Of a DNA stretch of 64,000 nucleotides, positions 23,938 to 33,555 are shown piece by piece. Both the position numbers and the translations under genes were made by a program. Origin of the DNA: Thermoflavimicrobium dichotomicum (GTDB taxonomy: Bacteria; Bacillota; Bacilli; Thermoactinomycetales; Thermoactinomycetaceae); contig NZ_FORR01000001.1 in NCBI RefSeq assembly GCF_900114055.1, positions 1 through 64,000 on the forward strand. The letters are read 5' to 3'. The notes under the pieces were generated by a model, which searched no databases, was not told the origin of the DNA, and was given only the letters and a program-made list of their open reading frames with translations. Each line of letters begins with the position of its first letter. The stretch's first letter is position 1.

Positions 23938-26649
23938 TTAGCTTATATAACGCGTAGCTTCTATTGGGGAAACTTTCAAAGCCTTTCTTGCCGGCAAAAA
24001 TGCACCAAAAATAGAAATGACTAAACCTAGAACAAAGTAAAGAAGAATTTTGAACAAAGGAAACGCTTGTCTATATTGTTCGATCTGTTCAGTCTGACCA
24101 AATGGCTTTAAAATCAGAGACCCAGCATAAACACCCATTCCAATTCCCAATACAATCCCAAGGAAAGCGATGATAAACCCTTCACTAAATATACTCCAGT
24201 ATACTTGTTTCTTTTCGATTCCCAAAGCGCGAATCATGCCCAGCTGCTGCTGACGCTCCTGAACTTGTCGGAACATAATCACCATCAATCCTGCCAAACC
24301 GATGACGGTTGCCAAGAAACTAAACGATTCCAGCAGAGAAAAAATCACTCGAATAAATGATTGACTTACTACAAGTTGTTGCTCAGGATTTAACAATTGA
24401 AAAGCTCCTTGTTCTGTCACTTCTTTTTGCACTTTTTTCGCTATTGTCCTTAATTGCTCTTTGTCATGTACACGAAACAGCCATACATTTTCTGTTTTTT
24501 CAGCTAGCCGCTCTACTTCATTTTGGTTCATCCAAATTCCATAAGAGATAAAATAACCGTAACTTTCCGAATAATATTTAGCAATTGCAATTAATTTTTT
24601 GGATACAACTTTTCCCTCTACTTGAATAGGTACTTGTTCCCCAATTTGATATTTTTTACGCTGATCTCGTTCTATCAAACCAAGATCACGGCTCGAAATC
24701 ACCACAACTTCTGGATCTTGAGCCACCTCTTGCCATACCGCTTGATCTGATTTAAATCTCGTTTCTTTCTGTTCCAATACAACTTGGTTATGTTCAGCAA
24801 ATGATTGATCGATCCCATTCACTTTAAAGTCGGGGTAAGTAAGGGATACATTGGCCTGAATCACTGATGTCACACCAGAAATCTGATTTTTTTCTATATA
24901 TTTGGACTTATTTACTATATCTTGTAATGCCTTGGTCGAAAGCTGACGTTCGCTCTGGGCAGCCAGATCATACCCTCCCAATGCTTGACGTGCCTCCATC
25001 CGATCTGTCCAACTGGCAAATGCGGAACCAATCATACTCGCAAATGCGGTTAAGAAAAGAACGATCATAAACATAAACAAGATCAATATGGTCCGTTTTT
25101 GATAAGCAATAGGATAACGAAAAGCGATCTGCAAAGTAGCTACCCATTTAGAGTGACCTTGTAAACCTTTTAATATAGAAGACAATAAAGTCGGGAAGAT
25201 AAACTGAAGACACCATAACGAACTGACAAAAACAAAGAGTACCGCTCCTGCGTAAAAATAGTTTTCTTGATCTGGGAATCGTTTCGTAAGCCAATTTTGG
25301 CAAGTAGGCGTCAAAGTGATCATGATCAAAGCAAGTGTAAACAGTGCCAACACCGTATAAAAAACTTTTTTCCATTTCATACGCCTTTTTGCTAGTGCCG
25401 AATAGTTCATCGGACTTTTGGTAATTTGAAGCATACTTACAATATTTTGCTTTGAGGCTCGCCAAGAAATCCACATCATACTGAAATATACAAGGCAAAA
25501 TCCAATCCCGCCTGCAGTGAACAAGAAATAAGGATCAACTGTAAACTGGTAAGAAATCTCGATCTCATCTCGATATTGCGACATCAACTGAATCAAACTT
25601 TGCAATTGCTGCAGTGCTAATATGGACAGCCCAATGCCAAGCACCATTCCTAGTAAGCTAGAAACGCTTGCATAGACAATCCCCTCTATTCGTAATACAC
25701 GCGATAAATCTCCCGTATTCATCCCGATGGCTCGGATTACCCCAAGCTCTTTTCGTCGTTCTTCTCCAATCATTTTAAAGATATTGAACACAAGGACAAT
25801 GCCAATAACAATCGCAACTAAGCTCGTGATAAAAAAGAGATGGACAAATTTTTGAATATTATTCACAGCATGAAGAACATCATTCTTCACTTGATGGATT
25901 TCCCATTTTTCTGCTGGAAAAAGATCTGAAGCAACAAAGCTCGCGAGTAAAAGATTGGTATATCCTTCTTTAAGCCCCATGATCTTTCGAGCTGTCTCCA
26001 ATGAAAGAAAAGCCGTTGCTTTCCCCTGTTTGGTACCTCGATAGCCTGTTAAACCATGTTCGGGTACGATTTTTTTGACTGTAAATACTTGTACTGTATT
26101 TGGTGGAATAACCAATTGAACTTGTGCGCCCTCTTGTACCCCTAATTGGGCTGCTGCTCGTTTGGAAAGAACGATTTCACCCGGTTCTATCGGTGAGGGA
26201 ATGGACTGTACTGCTTTAACATCCCATTTTAAGGCTTCTTGATATGAAAAAGCATGAAAAACGATATGTGGAACAATATTTTCTTTTCCCCTTGTCAAAT
26301 TGCCGTAAAAAGTAACAACTGGTAAAGCAGATCCTTTCTCTAGCTTGCTTTGAACTTCTTTCCAATCTTGCTCTGAAACTTTTCCCGTTTGGGTAGTTAC
26401 ATCACTTTCAATCTTTCCAATATGAGTTGTTTCGTACTCCTGCAAACTAGCCTGTAGAGAAGCATATAGCATAAACGCTGAAGTAATAAGTGCTGTTCCC
26501 ACCATCGAACTAATTAGAGTAAAAAGGGTCGTACGCCTATGCATCTTCGCATTGTTCCACGCCATCCGACATAAGTGCGGTGCCCGCAACCAATAATAAC
26601 TGATTATTACCAGAAATAAAACAACGCTCCCTATTCCTATTCCAATCAT
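23938..26649 (-). CDS. FtsX-like ABC transporter permease, two-domain
   Basis: 903 residues with an N-terminal membrane segment and two FtsX/MacB-type modules. Each has three further membrane segments around conserved stretches like GEERRKELGVIRAIGM (near 310) and ERQQQLGMIRALGIEKKQV (near 805). Large extracytoplasmic domains lie between segments. The C-terminal SIFGAFLPARKALKVSPIEA is typical. These transporters act on lipids, peptides or envelope stress by mechanotransmission rather than bulk transport. It overlaps the ATPase gene by 4 bases (ATGA type). Confidence 0.88.
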   Translation of the reverse strand: MIGIGIGSVVLFLVIISYYWLRAPHLCRMAWNNAKMHRRTTLFTLISSMVGTALITSAFMLYASLQASLQEYETTHIGKIESDVTTQTGKVSEQDWKEVQSKLEKGSALPVVTFYGNLTRGKENIVPHIVFHAFSYQEALKWDVKAVQSIPSPIEPGEIVLSKRAAAQLGVQEGAQVQLVIPPNTVQVFTVKKIVPEHGLTGYRGTKQGKATAFLSLETARKIMGLKEGYTNLLLASFVASDLFPAEKWEIHQVKNDVLHAVNNIQKFVHLFFITSLVAIVIGIVLVFNIFKMIGEERRKELGVIRAIGMNTGDLSRVLRIEGIVYASVSSLLGMVLGIGLSILALQQLQSLIQLMSQYRDEIEISYQFTVDPYFLFTAGGIGFCLVYFSMMWISWRASKQNIVSMLQITKSPMNYSALAKRRMKWKKVFYTVLALFTLALIMITLTPTCQNWLTKRFPDQENYFYAGAVLFVFVSSLWCLQFIFPTLLSSILKGLQGHSKWVATLQIAFRYPIAYQKRTILILFMFMIVLFLTAFASMIGSAFASWTDRMEARQALGGYDLAAQSERQLSTKALQDIVNKSKYIEKNQISGVTSVIQANVSLTYPDFKVNGIDQSFAEHNQVVLEQKETRFKSDQAVWQEVAQDPEVVVISSRDLGLIERDQRKKYQIGEQVPIQVEGKVVSKKLIAIAKYYSESYGYFISYGIWMNQNEVERLAEKTENVWLFRVHDKEQLRTIAKKVQKEVTEQGAFQLLNPEQQLVVSQSFIRVIFSLLESFSFLATVIGLAGLMVIMFRQVQERQQQLGMIRALGIEKKQVYWSIFSEGFIIAFLGIVLGIGMGVYAGSLILKPFGQTEQIEQYRQAFPLFKILLYFVLGLVISIFGAFLPARKALKVSPIEATRYIS

Positions 26650-27383
26650 TTTACTCGTCCTTTCGCACTCACATCATAATTCTGTTTTCGACGTGGATCA
26701 CGCTCTTGAATAACCCGGCCACTATCCATATAAATGATACGATCAGCGCGTTCTGCAATTTGAGGATCATGGGTCACGATGACAATCGTGGTTCCGTCCA
26801 CACGGTGAAAGTGATCAAATAGATCCATTACCATATTACTGGTATCTCGGTCCAAAGCCCCTGTTGGTTCATCGGCCCAAATGATTCGAGGCTTATTGAC
26901 AATTGCCCGTGCCAACGCAACTCGCTGTGCTTGTCCACCCGATAGTTCAAAGGGATAGTGCTGAGACCGATCTTTCAATCCTACACGAATCAACGCTTCT
27001 TCTGCTTGTTTACGTGCGATACTCCCTTTCACTCCTTGCGATAACAGCGGTAACTCTACATTTTCCACTGCGGTTAATACCGGTATTAAATTATAACTTT
27101 GAAAAACAAATCCCATTTTCTTCAAACGATAAAGATCTCGGTTTTTTTCCTTCATGTCATGTAATCTTTTTCCTTCAATGAGCACTTTACCTTGCGTAAT
27201 CTGATCAATCCCAGACAAACAGTTGAGTAAACTGGTTTTTCCACAGCCAGATGGCCCCATCACAGCTACCATCTCACCTTGCTGAATTTCTAAGGATATT
27301 CCTCTTAATGCTTCAACTCTACTTTCACCTTCCCCAAATATCTTCCATACATCTATCGCTGAAATCAAAGGATTCACTTTCAT
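26646..27383 (-). CDS. ABC transporter ATP-binding protein (MacB/LolD type)
   Basis: About 245 residues. Walker A is GPSGCGKTS, the Q-loop is VFQSYNL, the signature is [15 protein letters not shown], and Walker B is [12 protein letters not shown]. The sequence TGALD and the pairing with an FtsX-type permease place it in the MacB/LolD/FtsE class. The open frame starts at a TTG one codon earlier; the ATG at 27383 has GGGAG at a good distance. It heads the minus-strand run transporter-regulator-kinase, an arrangement usual in antimicrobial peptide or envelope-stress response modules. Confidence 0.92.
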   Translation of the reverse strand: MKVNPLISAIDVWKIFGEGESRVEALRGISLEIQQGEMVAVMGPSGCGKTSLLNCLSGIDQITQGKVLIEGKRLHDMKEKNRDLYRLKKMGFVFQSYNLIPVLTAVENVELPLLSQGVKGSIARKQAEEALIRVGLKDRSQHYPFELSGGQAQRVALARAIVNKPRIIWADEPTGALDRDTSNMVMDLFDHFHRVDGTTIVIVTHDPQIAERADRIIYMDSGRVIQERDPRRKQNYDVSAKGRVK

Positions 27384-27577
27384 CAATCTGGCTCCCTTCT
27401 GTTTGTTTGATTCTTCTCTATATTACTTTGCTTTCATCCAGAACATATCAGAAAGTTTTCAAGAAATTGTCAAGATGGAGGAGAAATTTTTCAATACCCT
27501 GTTTGATAACTCTTTGGCATTTTCGGCTCGCTTCGATACAATAGAGGTTGACAAAAAATGAAACGGAGACATGAAAC

Positions 27578-28972
27578 ATGGTGAAACAAAAAGCATGGAA
27601 GAAAAATAAAAAGATTCATTTACATAAAGGCCAGGAAGTGGAACTTTCCATACGTCGGTTAGGGATTAATGGGGAAGGAGTTGGTTACTATCAGAAACAA
27701 GTGGTATTTGTTGATGGAGCGATCCCTGGAGAAATTGTAGTTGCCCGGATCACGGACATAGAGAAAAACTTTGCCAAAGCCAAACTGATTCGTATCAAGA
27801 AAAAATCAGCCTATCGGACTGATCCCCAATGTCCAGTCTATGACACATGTGGCGGTTGTCAACTACAGCATATGGACTACCGTTTTCAACGTCGTTTGAA
27901 ACGGGAGTTAGTACAGGAAGCGTTTCGCAAATACACACATCTGGATGAAATTCCTATTGAACCCATGATTTCCATGTCAGAGCCTTGGACTTACCGGAAT
28001 AAAGCACAGCTTCCGCTTCAGCAGATCGGTAACCGAGTTGCCATGGGAATGTTTTCGGCCAAATCCCATCGCCTGGTGCAAGTGGATGACTGTCTGGTTC
28101 AGCATCCCTTAGTAAACCAAGTATTAAGTGTGACTCGTGAAATCATTGAGCAACTCAAAATCTCCGTTTATGAGGAACGTAAACATCAAGGTGTGATTCG
28201 CCATTTGGTGGCAAGGATCGCTTTTGCTACAGAAGAAGTGCAATTGGTCCTGGTCACTCGTACAAGTTCTTTTCCTGAAGAAAAAACACTGATATCCATG
28301 GTCACTGAACAACTTCCACAGGTAAAAAGTATTGTCCTTAACCACAACCCTCATAAAACTTCACTAATCTTTGGGGATAGAAATCGCTTGTTATGGGGAA
28401 AAGAAAAAATTACGGAAAAGCTGGGAGAGCTTACTTTTCTTCTATCACCACGAGCCTTTTTTCAACTGAATCCAGTTCAAACAGCCAAGCTTTACGAAGA
28501 AGTAAGGAAACTCGCAAAGCTTACTGGAAGTGAAACAATCATTGACGCTTACTGCGGAGTAGGTACGATTGGCTTATGGCTCGCCAAAGATGCAAAAAAG
28601 GTATTGGGCATGGATACCATTCCTGAAGCGATAGAGGATGCCAGAGAAAATGCGAAAATCAATGGTATTGAGCATGCAGAATACTTTGCAGGTGAAGCTG
28701 AATCTCTTTTGCCTGACTGGATCCAGAATGGATTGCAACCCGATCTGGTCGTAGTGGACCCACCACGAACCGGCTTGGGGCAGCCGCTGATTGACACTTT
28801 ATTAAAAGTGAAAATTCCTCGCCTTATCTATGTCTCTTGCAATCCTTCCACATTGGCTAAAGATTGCCATCAGTTGCTGCAAGGAGGTTACGAACTGAAA
28901 CGTATTGTTCCTCTCGATATGTTTCCGCAAACAGCACATGTCGAGAGTGTGACCTTATTAGAGGCTATTTGA
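27578..28972 (+). CDS. 23S rRNA uracil-5-methyltransferase (RlmCD/TrmA family)
   Basis: 464 residues. An N-terminal TRAM domain (about 17-75, RLGINGEGVGYY) is followed by Fe-S cysteines C85, C91 and C94 (CPVYDTCGGC), with a fourth near 173. The SAM motif is DAYCGVGTIGLWLA. The catalytic region has VVDPPRTGL, and the nucleophile Cys is in YVSCNPSTLAKD. Bacillus RlmCD methylates U747 and U1939 of 23S rRNA; the family also includes tRNA m5U54 enzymes, so the exact target is inferred. It is monocistronic, divergent from the transporter operon. Confidence 0.9.
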   Translation: MVKQKAWKKNKKIHLHKGQEVELSIRRLGINGEGVGYYQKQVVFVDGAIPGEIVVARITDIEKNFAKAKLIRIKKKSAYRTDPQCPVYDTCGGCQLQHMDYRFQRRLKRELVQEAFRKYTHLDEIPIEPMISMSEPWTYRNKAQLPLQQIGNRVAMGMFSAKSHRLVQVDDCLVQHPLVNQVLSVTREIIEQLKISVYEERKHQGVIRHLVARIAFATEEVQLVLVTRTSSFPEEKTLISMVTEQLPQVKSIVLNHNPHKTSLIFGDRNRLLWGKEKITEKLGELTFLLSPRAFFQLNPVQTAKLYEEVRKLAKLTGSETIIDAYCGVGTIGLWLAKDAKKVLGMDTIPEAIEDARENAKINGIEHAEYFAGEAESLLPDWIQNGLQPDLVVVDPPRTGLGQPLIDTLLKVKIPRLIYVSCNPSTLAKDCHQLLQGGYELKRIVPLDMFPQTAHVESVTLLEAI

Positions 28973-29051
28973 ACAAACACTGATAGTGACTCAAAACTCT
29001 CAACAAAATTTCCAATCCCCACCTGAGCTCCACTTTGACTATAAAAAAATG

Positions 29052-29090
29052 ATGAACCCGTACCACACTATTGTGATACGGGTTTGTTAA
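29052..29090. terminator. Bidirectional terminator between the methyltransferase and brnQ
   Basis: AACCCGTA and TACGGGTT arms flank CCACACTATTGTGA, with A-rich sequence on the left and TTTGTT on the right. It serves convergent genes. The stem sequence closely resembles that at 2946. Confidence 0.8.
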
Positions 29091-29104
29091 ATTCTTCAAA
29101 TTCT

Positions 29105-30442
29105 CTATGATTCCATCACTTTATCCATACTTGAACTGTGTTTTAATAATCCCCATAAATAGCCGAACAACATACCAGCAACGGCAGGAATAAGCCAACC
29201 CATTCCTTCATTAAACAATGGAAGCTGACCATAGAGATTCATGATGCTTGATCCGGGTTCCAAGTGTGCAGCTTTTAGTCCATCCACTACACTGACAAGC
29301 GCAGTCGCCATAATGGTACAAATATAAACTTGCGAATAACCTCGAAAAACACGATCCAGGAAAGAAAGGAAAATGAGTGCAATCGCTACGGGATAAACAG
29401 CAACCAACACAGGAACAGAGAATGAAATTAACTGGGTCAAACCGAAATTGGCAACAACCAGGCTAAATCCAATCGTAATGATCAACATCATATTATAGGA
29501 TGCCTTTGGAATTCGTTCAGAAAAATACTGTGCACATGCTGTAGAAAGTCCAATCGATGTCGTAAGACAAGCCAAGGTTACAACAACGCTTAACAAGATC
29601 GCACCAGCACCACCAAACAAATGATAAGACACCTTACTTAATATTTGCCCACCATTTTCGGCTGAGCCCAAGCTTTGGCTCGTGGCTCCTAAATAACCCA
29701 ATACCAGATATACAAACGCTAAACCCAGAGCAGCAATGATCCCAGCTTTTACCGTATTGAAAGAAATCTGCTTCGGATCCGTCACTCCTCTTTCTTTGAC
29801 AGCTTGAACGACGACAATCCCAAACACCAATGCTCCCAATGTATCCATCGTTAAATATCCTTCGACAAATCCTTTAAAGAAAGAGTGTTTAGCATATAAT
29901 TCAGTTGGTTGACCGAAATCTCCAATCGGAGTAATCAAGCCTTTAATGAAAAGAAGCGTAATAGCGATAAATAAAATAGGTGTTAATATTTTACCAATGA
30001 TATCTACAAGCTTGGAAGGATTTATACTTAACCAAAGGGTTACCGCAAAGTACAAAAATGTATAAACAATTAACGGCCAGTTCTCCCCTTTTAAACTATC
30101 AGGTAAAAAACCACTCATCAGCTCAAACGAAACCGTACCGGTACGCGGAAGAGCAAATAAGGGGCCGATGACCAGATAAACCAAAAAAGTAAAAAAGATT
30201 CCAAATTTCGGATGGATCTTGCCCGCTATGGTTTGTAAACTCCCCCCAGAATAAGCGACAGCTACCACACCCAAAAGCGGTAGCCCCACACCCGTGATTA
30301 AAAAACCAAGAATGGCGGTCCAAAAATGATCTCCTGCTGCTTGACCTAAAAAAGGTGGAAAAATCAAATTTCCTGCACCAAAGAATAATGCAAATAGCAT
30401 AAGTCCAATAGATAAGACATTATTTTCTGATTGTTCCTTCAT
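29105..30442 (-). CDS. brnQ: Branched-chain amino acid transporter BrnQ
   Basis: 445 residues and about 12 membrane spans. A sodium- or proton-coupled importer of Leu, Ile and Val (LIVCS family). The N-terminal MLFALFFGAGNLIFPPFLG is the family signature. FVEGYLTMDTLGALVFGIV and CLTTSIGLSTACAQYF are also characteristic. In Bacillus such genes are often repressed by CodY, whose gene lies 9 kb away, but I found no clear CodY box in the AT-rich upstream region (30443-30600). The ATG follows GGAGGG. Confidence 0.95.
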   Translation of the reverse strand: MKEQSENNVLSIGLMLFALFFGAGNLIFPPFLGQAAGDHFWTAILGFLITGVGLPLLGVVAVAYSGGSLQTIAGKIHPKFGIFFTFLVYLVIGPLFALPRTGTVSFELMSGFLPDSLKGENWPLIVYTFLYFAVTLWLSINPSKLVDIIGKILTPILFIAITLLFIKGLITPIGDFGQPTELYAKHSFFKGFVEGYLTMDTLGALVFGIVVVQAVKERGVTDPKQISFNTVKAGIIAALGLAFVYLVLGYLGATSQSLGSAENGGQILSKVSYHLFGGAGAILLSVVVTLACLTTSIGLSTACAQYFSERIPKASYNMMLIITIGFSLVVANFGLTQLISFSVPVLVAVYPVAIALIFLSFLDRVFRGYSQVYICTIMATALVSVVDGLKAAHLEPGSSIMNLYGQLPLFNEGMGWLIPAVAGMLFGYLWGLLKHSSSMDKVMES

Positions 30443-30602
30443 TTTAACCCTCCTTTATAGCTGTAATTATATAATAAATAAAAGCATGCATCTAATAAAA
30501 ATTTATTTCTTTGATTTTAATTTTTATTAAAATATATTATTTTAATATATTTTATGATCCTTTTACCAAATACAAGTCAAAAATCATAATGAAAAAAATA
30601 AA

Positions 30603-30629
30603 AAGCTGCCGACATATCGTCGACAGCGT
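30603..30629 (-). terminator. Terminator of the cta operon
   Basis: On the minus strand GCTGTCGAC-GATAT-GTCGGCAGC (one G-U pair) is followed by TTTTTATTTTT, just after ctaF. Confidence 0.85.
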
Positions 30630-30655
30630 TTTTTTATTGAAGTAGGACTCAGATT

Positions 30656-30964
30656 TTACATAAGTAAAATTCCTAGAGCCGATACAACCGCAATCACAAT
30701 ACCGGCAATCATGAAAATCGTATAAAAAGCAGAACCTTTTTGGTTTAAATGCATAAAGGTAAACAGTTGCAAAAAGACCTGGATCACAGCAAACACCAAA
30801 ATGAGTGGCAAAATCATATTTTCCGGAACTACATCTGTAGCTACCAAATAAAAGGCTGCTGCTGTCAAAGCAATCATGACGATGAAAGCAAAAATGTGTT
30901 TGGCTGTGCCATCTGGTTTATGTGACATTTCATTGGTGGTTTTTTGGTTTGTATTCTCTGACAC
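30656..30964 (-). CDS. ctaF: Cytochrome c oxidase subunit IV
   Basis: 102 residues with three membrane spans (about 24-42, 50-72, 79-101). FLQLFTFMHLNQKG is characteristic of bacterial oxidase subunit IV. It supports assembly of subunit I and the CuB site. It ends the ctaBCDEF run, 3 bases from ctaE. ctaG, present in B. subtilis, does not follow here. Confidence 0.92.
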   Translation of the reverse strand: MSENTNQKTTNEMSHKPDGTAKHIFAFIVMIALTAAAFYLVATDVVPENMILPLILVFAVIQVFLQLFTFMHLNQKGSAFYTIFMIAGIVIAVVSALGILLM

Positions 30965-30967
30965 CGT

Positions 30968-31591
30968 TTAACCCACCTTTCCAAGCAAATACACAAGTGT
31001 GAAGATGAATACCCACACAACGTCAATAAAGTGCCAATACAAACTGCTTACAAACAGCTTTGGTGCCATTTCATAAGTAAGGCCCCTTCTAGCAGTTTGG
31101 ATCATTAAGGTCATAATCCAAGCAAGCCCAAATGTCACGTGGGCACCGTGGGTACCAACCAAAGCATAGAAGGAAGATCCAAACGCACTACTTGTAAATG
31201 TGTGACCTTCATGTACATAATGCACAAACTCGTAAATCTCCAGAATCAAGAACGCCAACCCTAGTAATACAGTTACACCCAGCCAAAACTGCATCGCACC
31301 TTGTTTCAGACGATTCATGGCATTCATAGCCAGAACACTGGTTAAGCTACTGGTCAACAGGAAAAAGGTAGCCAGACCAACCAATTTTAAATCATACAGT
31401 TGTTGGGTTGTAGGCCCACCCATGTTGGCATTGCGCAAGGCCAGATAAGTACCGAACAAACAGGCAAAAAGGACGGTTTCGGCTCCGAGGAAGAGCCAGA
31501 AACCCAATACTTTGTTTTTTCCTTCAAAGGTCGCAGTTTCCAAGTGGCCAGGCTGTTTCGGACGGTCATTGGGATGAATATGCGAAGCCAT
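30968..31591 (-). CDS. ctaE: Cytochrome c oxidase subunit III
   Basis: 207 residues with five membrane spans, as in bacterial short-form subunit III. Typical segments are FLGAETVLFACLFGTYLALR, GTHGAHVTFGLAWI and SLYWHFIDVVWVFIFT. It stabilises the oxidase and lines an oxygen access path. It lies 2 bases from ctaD and 3 from ctaF, so the genes are cotranscribed. Confidence 0.95.
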   Translation of the reverse strand: MASHIHPNDRPKQPGHLETATFEGKNKVLGFWLFLGAETVLFACLFGTYLALRNANMGGPTTQQLYDLKLVGLATFFLLTSSLTSVLAMNAMNRLKQGAMQFWLGVTVLLGLAFLILEIYEFVHYVHEGHTFTSSAFGSSFYALVGTHGAHVTFGLAWIMTLMIQTARRGLTYEMAPKLFVSSLYWHFIDVVWVFIFTLVYLLGKVG

Positions 31592-31593
31592 AA

Positions 31594-33516
31594 TTAAGCT
31601 TTAACCTCCTTAGCCTTAGCCGAACCAACAATTTCTTCTGGTTCGATATGGTATCCAAAATCTTGTTGGAAAGAACGGACAAACATCGAGATAAACACCA
31701 CGGCAATTCCAATGACTGCGACTGGAATCGCATGGGCAACAAAACCGTAACCCGCGATAAACAGTCCAAGCGACATGATCACTGGAATGTAAGATGGCGA
31801 TGGCATATGAATAGGTCCTAACGGTTCAGCAGGAGCCATACCTTTGTTTCCTGCTTGCTTTTCTATCCAGAATGCGTCATAACCACGTACAAGCGGCAAC
31901 TGGGCAAAGTTGTATTCTGGTACTGGAGATGGGACCGACCACTCAAGAGTACGACCATCCCAAGGATCTGCAGGAGCCAATTCTTTGCTTCTTGCCGTTT
32001 TAATTACGTTAATGGTAAAGATGATCGTACCAAGTACCATTCCAACTGCACCGATCGAACTGAGCATGTTAAGTGATTCCAATCCGTAACCGGCTTGGTA
32101 TGTGAATACCCGGCGTGGCATTCCAAACAGTCCCAGGAAGTGCTGTGGGAAGAAGGTCAGATGGTAACCGATAAAGAACAGCCAGAAATGCCACTTGCCC
32201 AATCTGTCGTCAAGAAGCTTGCCAAACATTTTTGGCCACCAATAATAAGCTCCGGCAAACAGGGCAAATACCGTACCACCTACAAGCACATAGTGGAAGT
32301 GGGCTACAACGAAATAGCTATCATGATATTGGAAGTCAGCTGGTGGAACAGCCAGCATAACCCCAGTAACTCCACCCATCACGAACGTTGGAATAAATCC
32401 AACAGCCCATAGCATTGGGGTTTTAAAATGCAACTCACCGCCCCACATCGTAAAGAGCCAGTTAAATACCTTGATACCCGTCGGAACACCAATCGCCATC
32501 GTCGCGACCGCAAAGATCGAGTTAGACATCGGCCCAAGACCGACTGTAAACATATGGTGTACCCAAACCATGAAGCCCAGGAAACCAATCACGACGGTTG
32601 CAAACACCATAGAGGTGTAACCAAACAGACGTTTTTTCGAGAAAGTGCTAATCACTTCGGACATGATACCGAAAGCCGGCAGGATCACGATATATACTTC
32701 CGGATGACCGAAGATCCAGAACAAATGTTGCCAAATGACTGGGCTTCCACCCAACGCAGGGTCAAAGAAGGCAGAACCAAATACCCGGTCAAACATGAGA
32801 AGCAGCAATCCTACCGTAAGTGGTGGCATCGCAAATAACAAGAGAGCAGATGTAACAAAAGAAGTCCAAGTAAACATCGGCATACGCAGGAACGTCATTC
32901 CTGGTGTGCGCATATTAATGATCGTTGCAAGAAAGTTAATACCGCTCATCAACGAACCGATACCACTAATCTGCAATCCAAGAACATAATAGTCAATTCC
33001 TGGACCTGGGTTAAAGCCCATTAAGGCCAAAGATGGATAAGAAGTCCATCCGGCATTTGGAGCTCCACCAAAAATCCAGGATAAATTCAGTAGCAATCCA
33101 CCAAAGAAAAACGCCCAAAATCCAAGTGAGTTCAAAAACGGAAATGCTACGTCTCGAGCCCCGATCTGGAGTGGCATAACCACGTTAATGATTCCAAAGA
33201 TCATTGGCATGGCTGCCAAGAAAATCATCGTGGTACCATGCATGGTCAGTAATTTGTTAAATGTATCTCCAGTAAAAAGATCATTATTTGGAACAATCAA
33301 CTGTAAACGCATGAATACAGCTTCCAGACCACCGATGAGCAGAAAGAAAAATCCAGACATAAAATACATAATCCCGATTTTCTTGTGATCCACTGTTGTG
33401 AGCCAATCCCACACCTTGGAATGCCGCACACGTTCAAGGAAGTCCTTATTATAACCCCCCGTTAAGATTGCGGCCAAAAACAAGGCAAGGACAAGAACGA
33501 CCAGAAGTGTGCCCAC
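31594..33516 (-). CDS. ctaD: Cytochrome c oxidase subunit I
   Basis: 640 residues. It holds haem a, haem a3 and CuB, reduces oxygen to water and pumps protons. Ligand regions are seen: WIFGHPEVYI with the CuB His and cross-linked Tyr, GFMVWVHHMFTVG with two CuB His, and VVAHFHYVLVGG with the haem His pair. The N-terminal DHKKIGIMYF is universal. It begins with an extra hydrophobic segment (GTG start) before DFLERVRHSKVWDWLTTVDH, as in other caa3-type enzymes. Next to ctaC, whose fused cytochrome c shows this is the caa3 type. Confidence 0.96.
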   Translation of the reverse strand: MGTLLVVLVLALFLAAILTGGYNKDFLERVRHSKVWDWLTTVDHKKIGIMYFMSGFFFLLIGGLEAVFMRLQLIVPNNDLFTGDTFNKLLTMHGTTMIFLAAMPMIFGIINVVMPLQIGARDVAFPFLNSLGFWAFFFGGLLLNLSWIFGGAPNAGWTSYPSLALMGFNPGPGIDYYVLGLQISGIGSLMSGINFLATIINMRTPGMTFLRMPMFTWTSFVTSALLLFAMPPLTVGLLLLMFDRVFGSAFFDPALGGSPVIWQHLFWIFGHPEVYIVILPAFGIMSEVISTFSKKRLFGYTSMVFATVVIGFLGFMVWVHHMFTVGLGPMSNSIFAVATMAIGVPTGIKVFNWLFTMWGGELHFKTPMLWAVGFIPTFVMGGVTGVMLAVPPADFQYHDSYFVVAHFHYVLVGGTVFALFAGAYYWWPKMFGKLLDDRLGKWHFWLFFIGYHLTFFPQHFLGLFGMPRRVFTYQAGYGLESLNMLSSIGAVGMVLGTIIFTINVIKTARSKELAPADPWDGRTLEWSVPSPVPEYNFAQLPLVRGYDAFWIEKQAGNKGMAPAEPLGPIHMPSPSYIPVIMSLGLFIAGYGFVAHAIPVAVIGIAVVFISMFVRSFQQDFGYHIEPEEIVGSAKAKEVKA

Positions 33517-33555
33517 AATCGTCCCTCCCTCAAAGTAAAATCAAATTCTTCACTT

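Noticed and set aside
30443-30600. CodY box in front of brnQ
   Set aside because: The region is AT-rich, with many partial matches, but no site close to AATTTTCWGAAAATT stands out.
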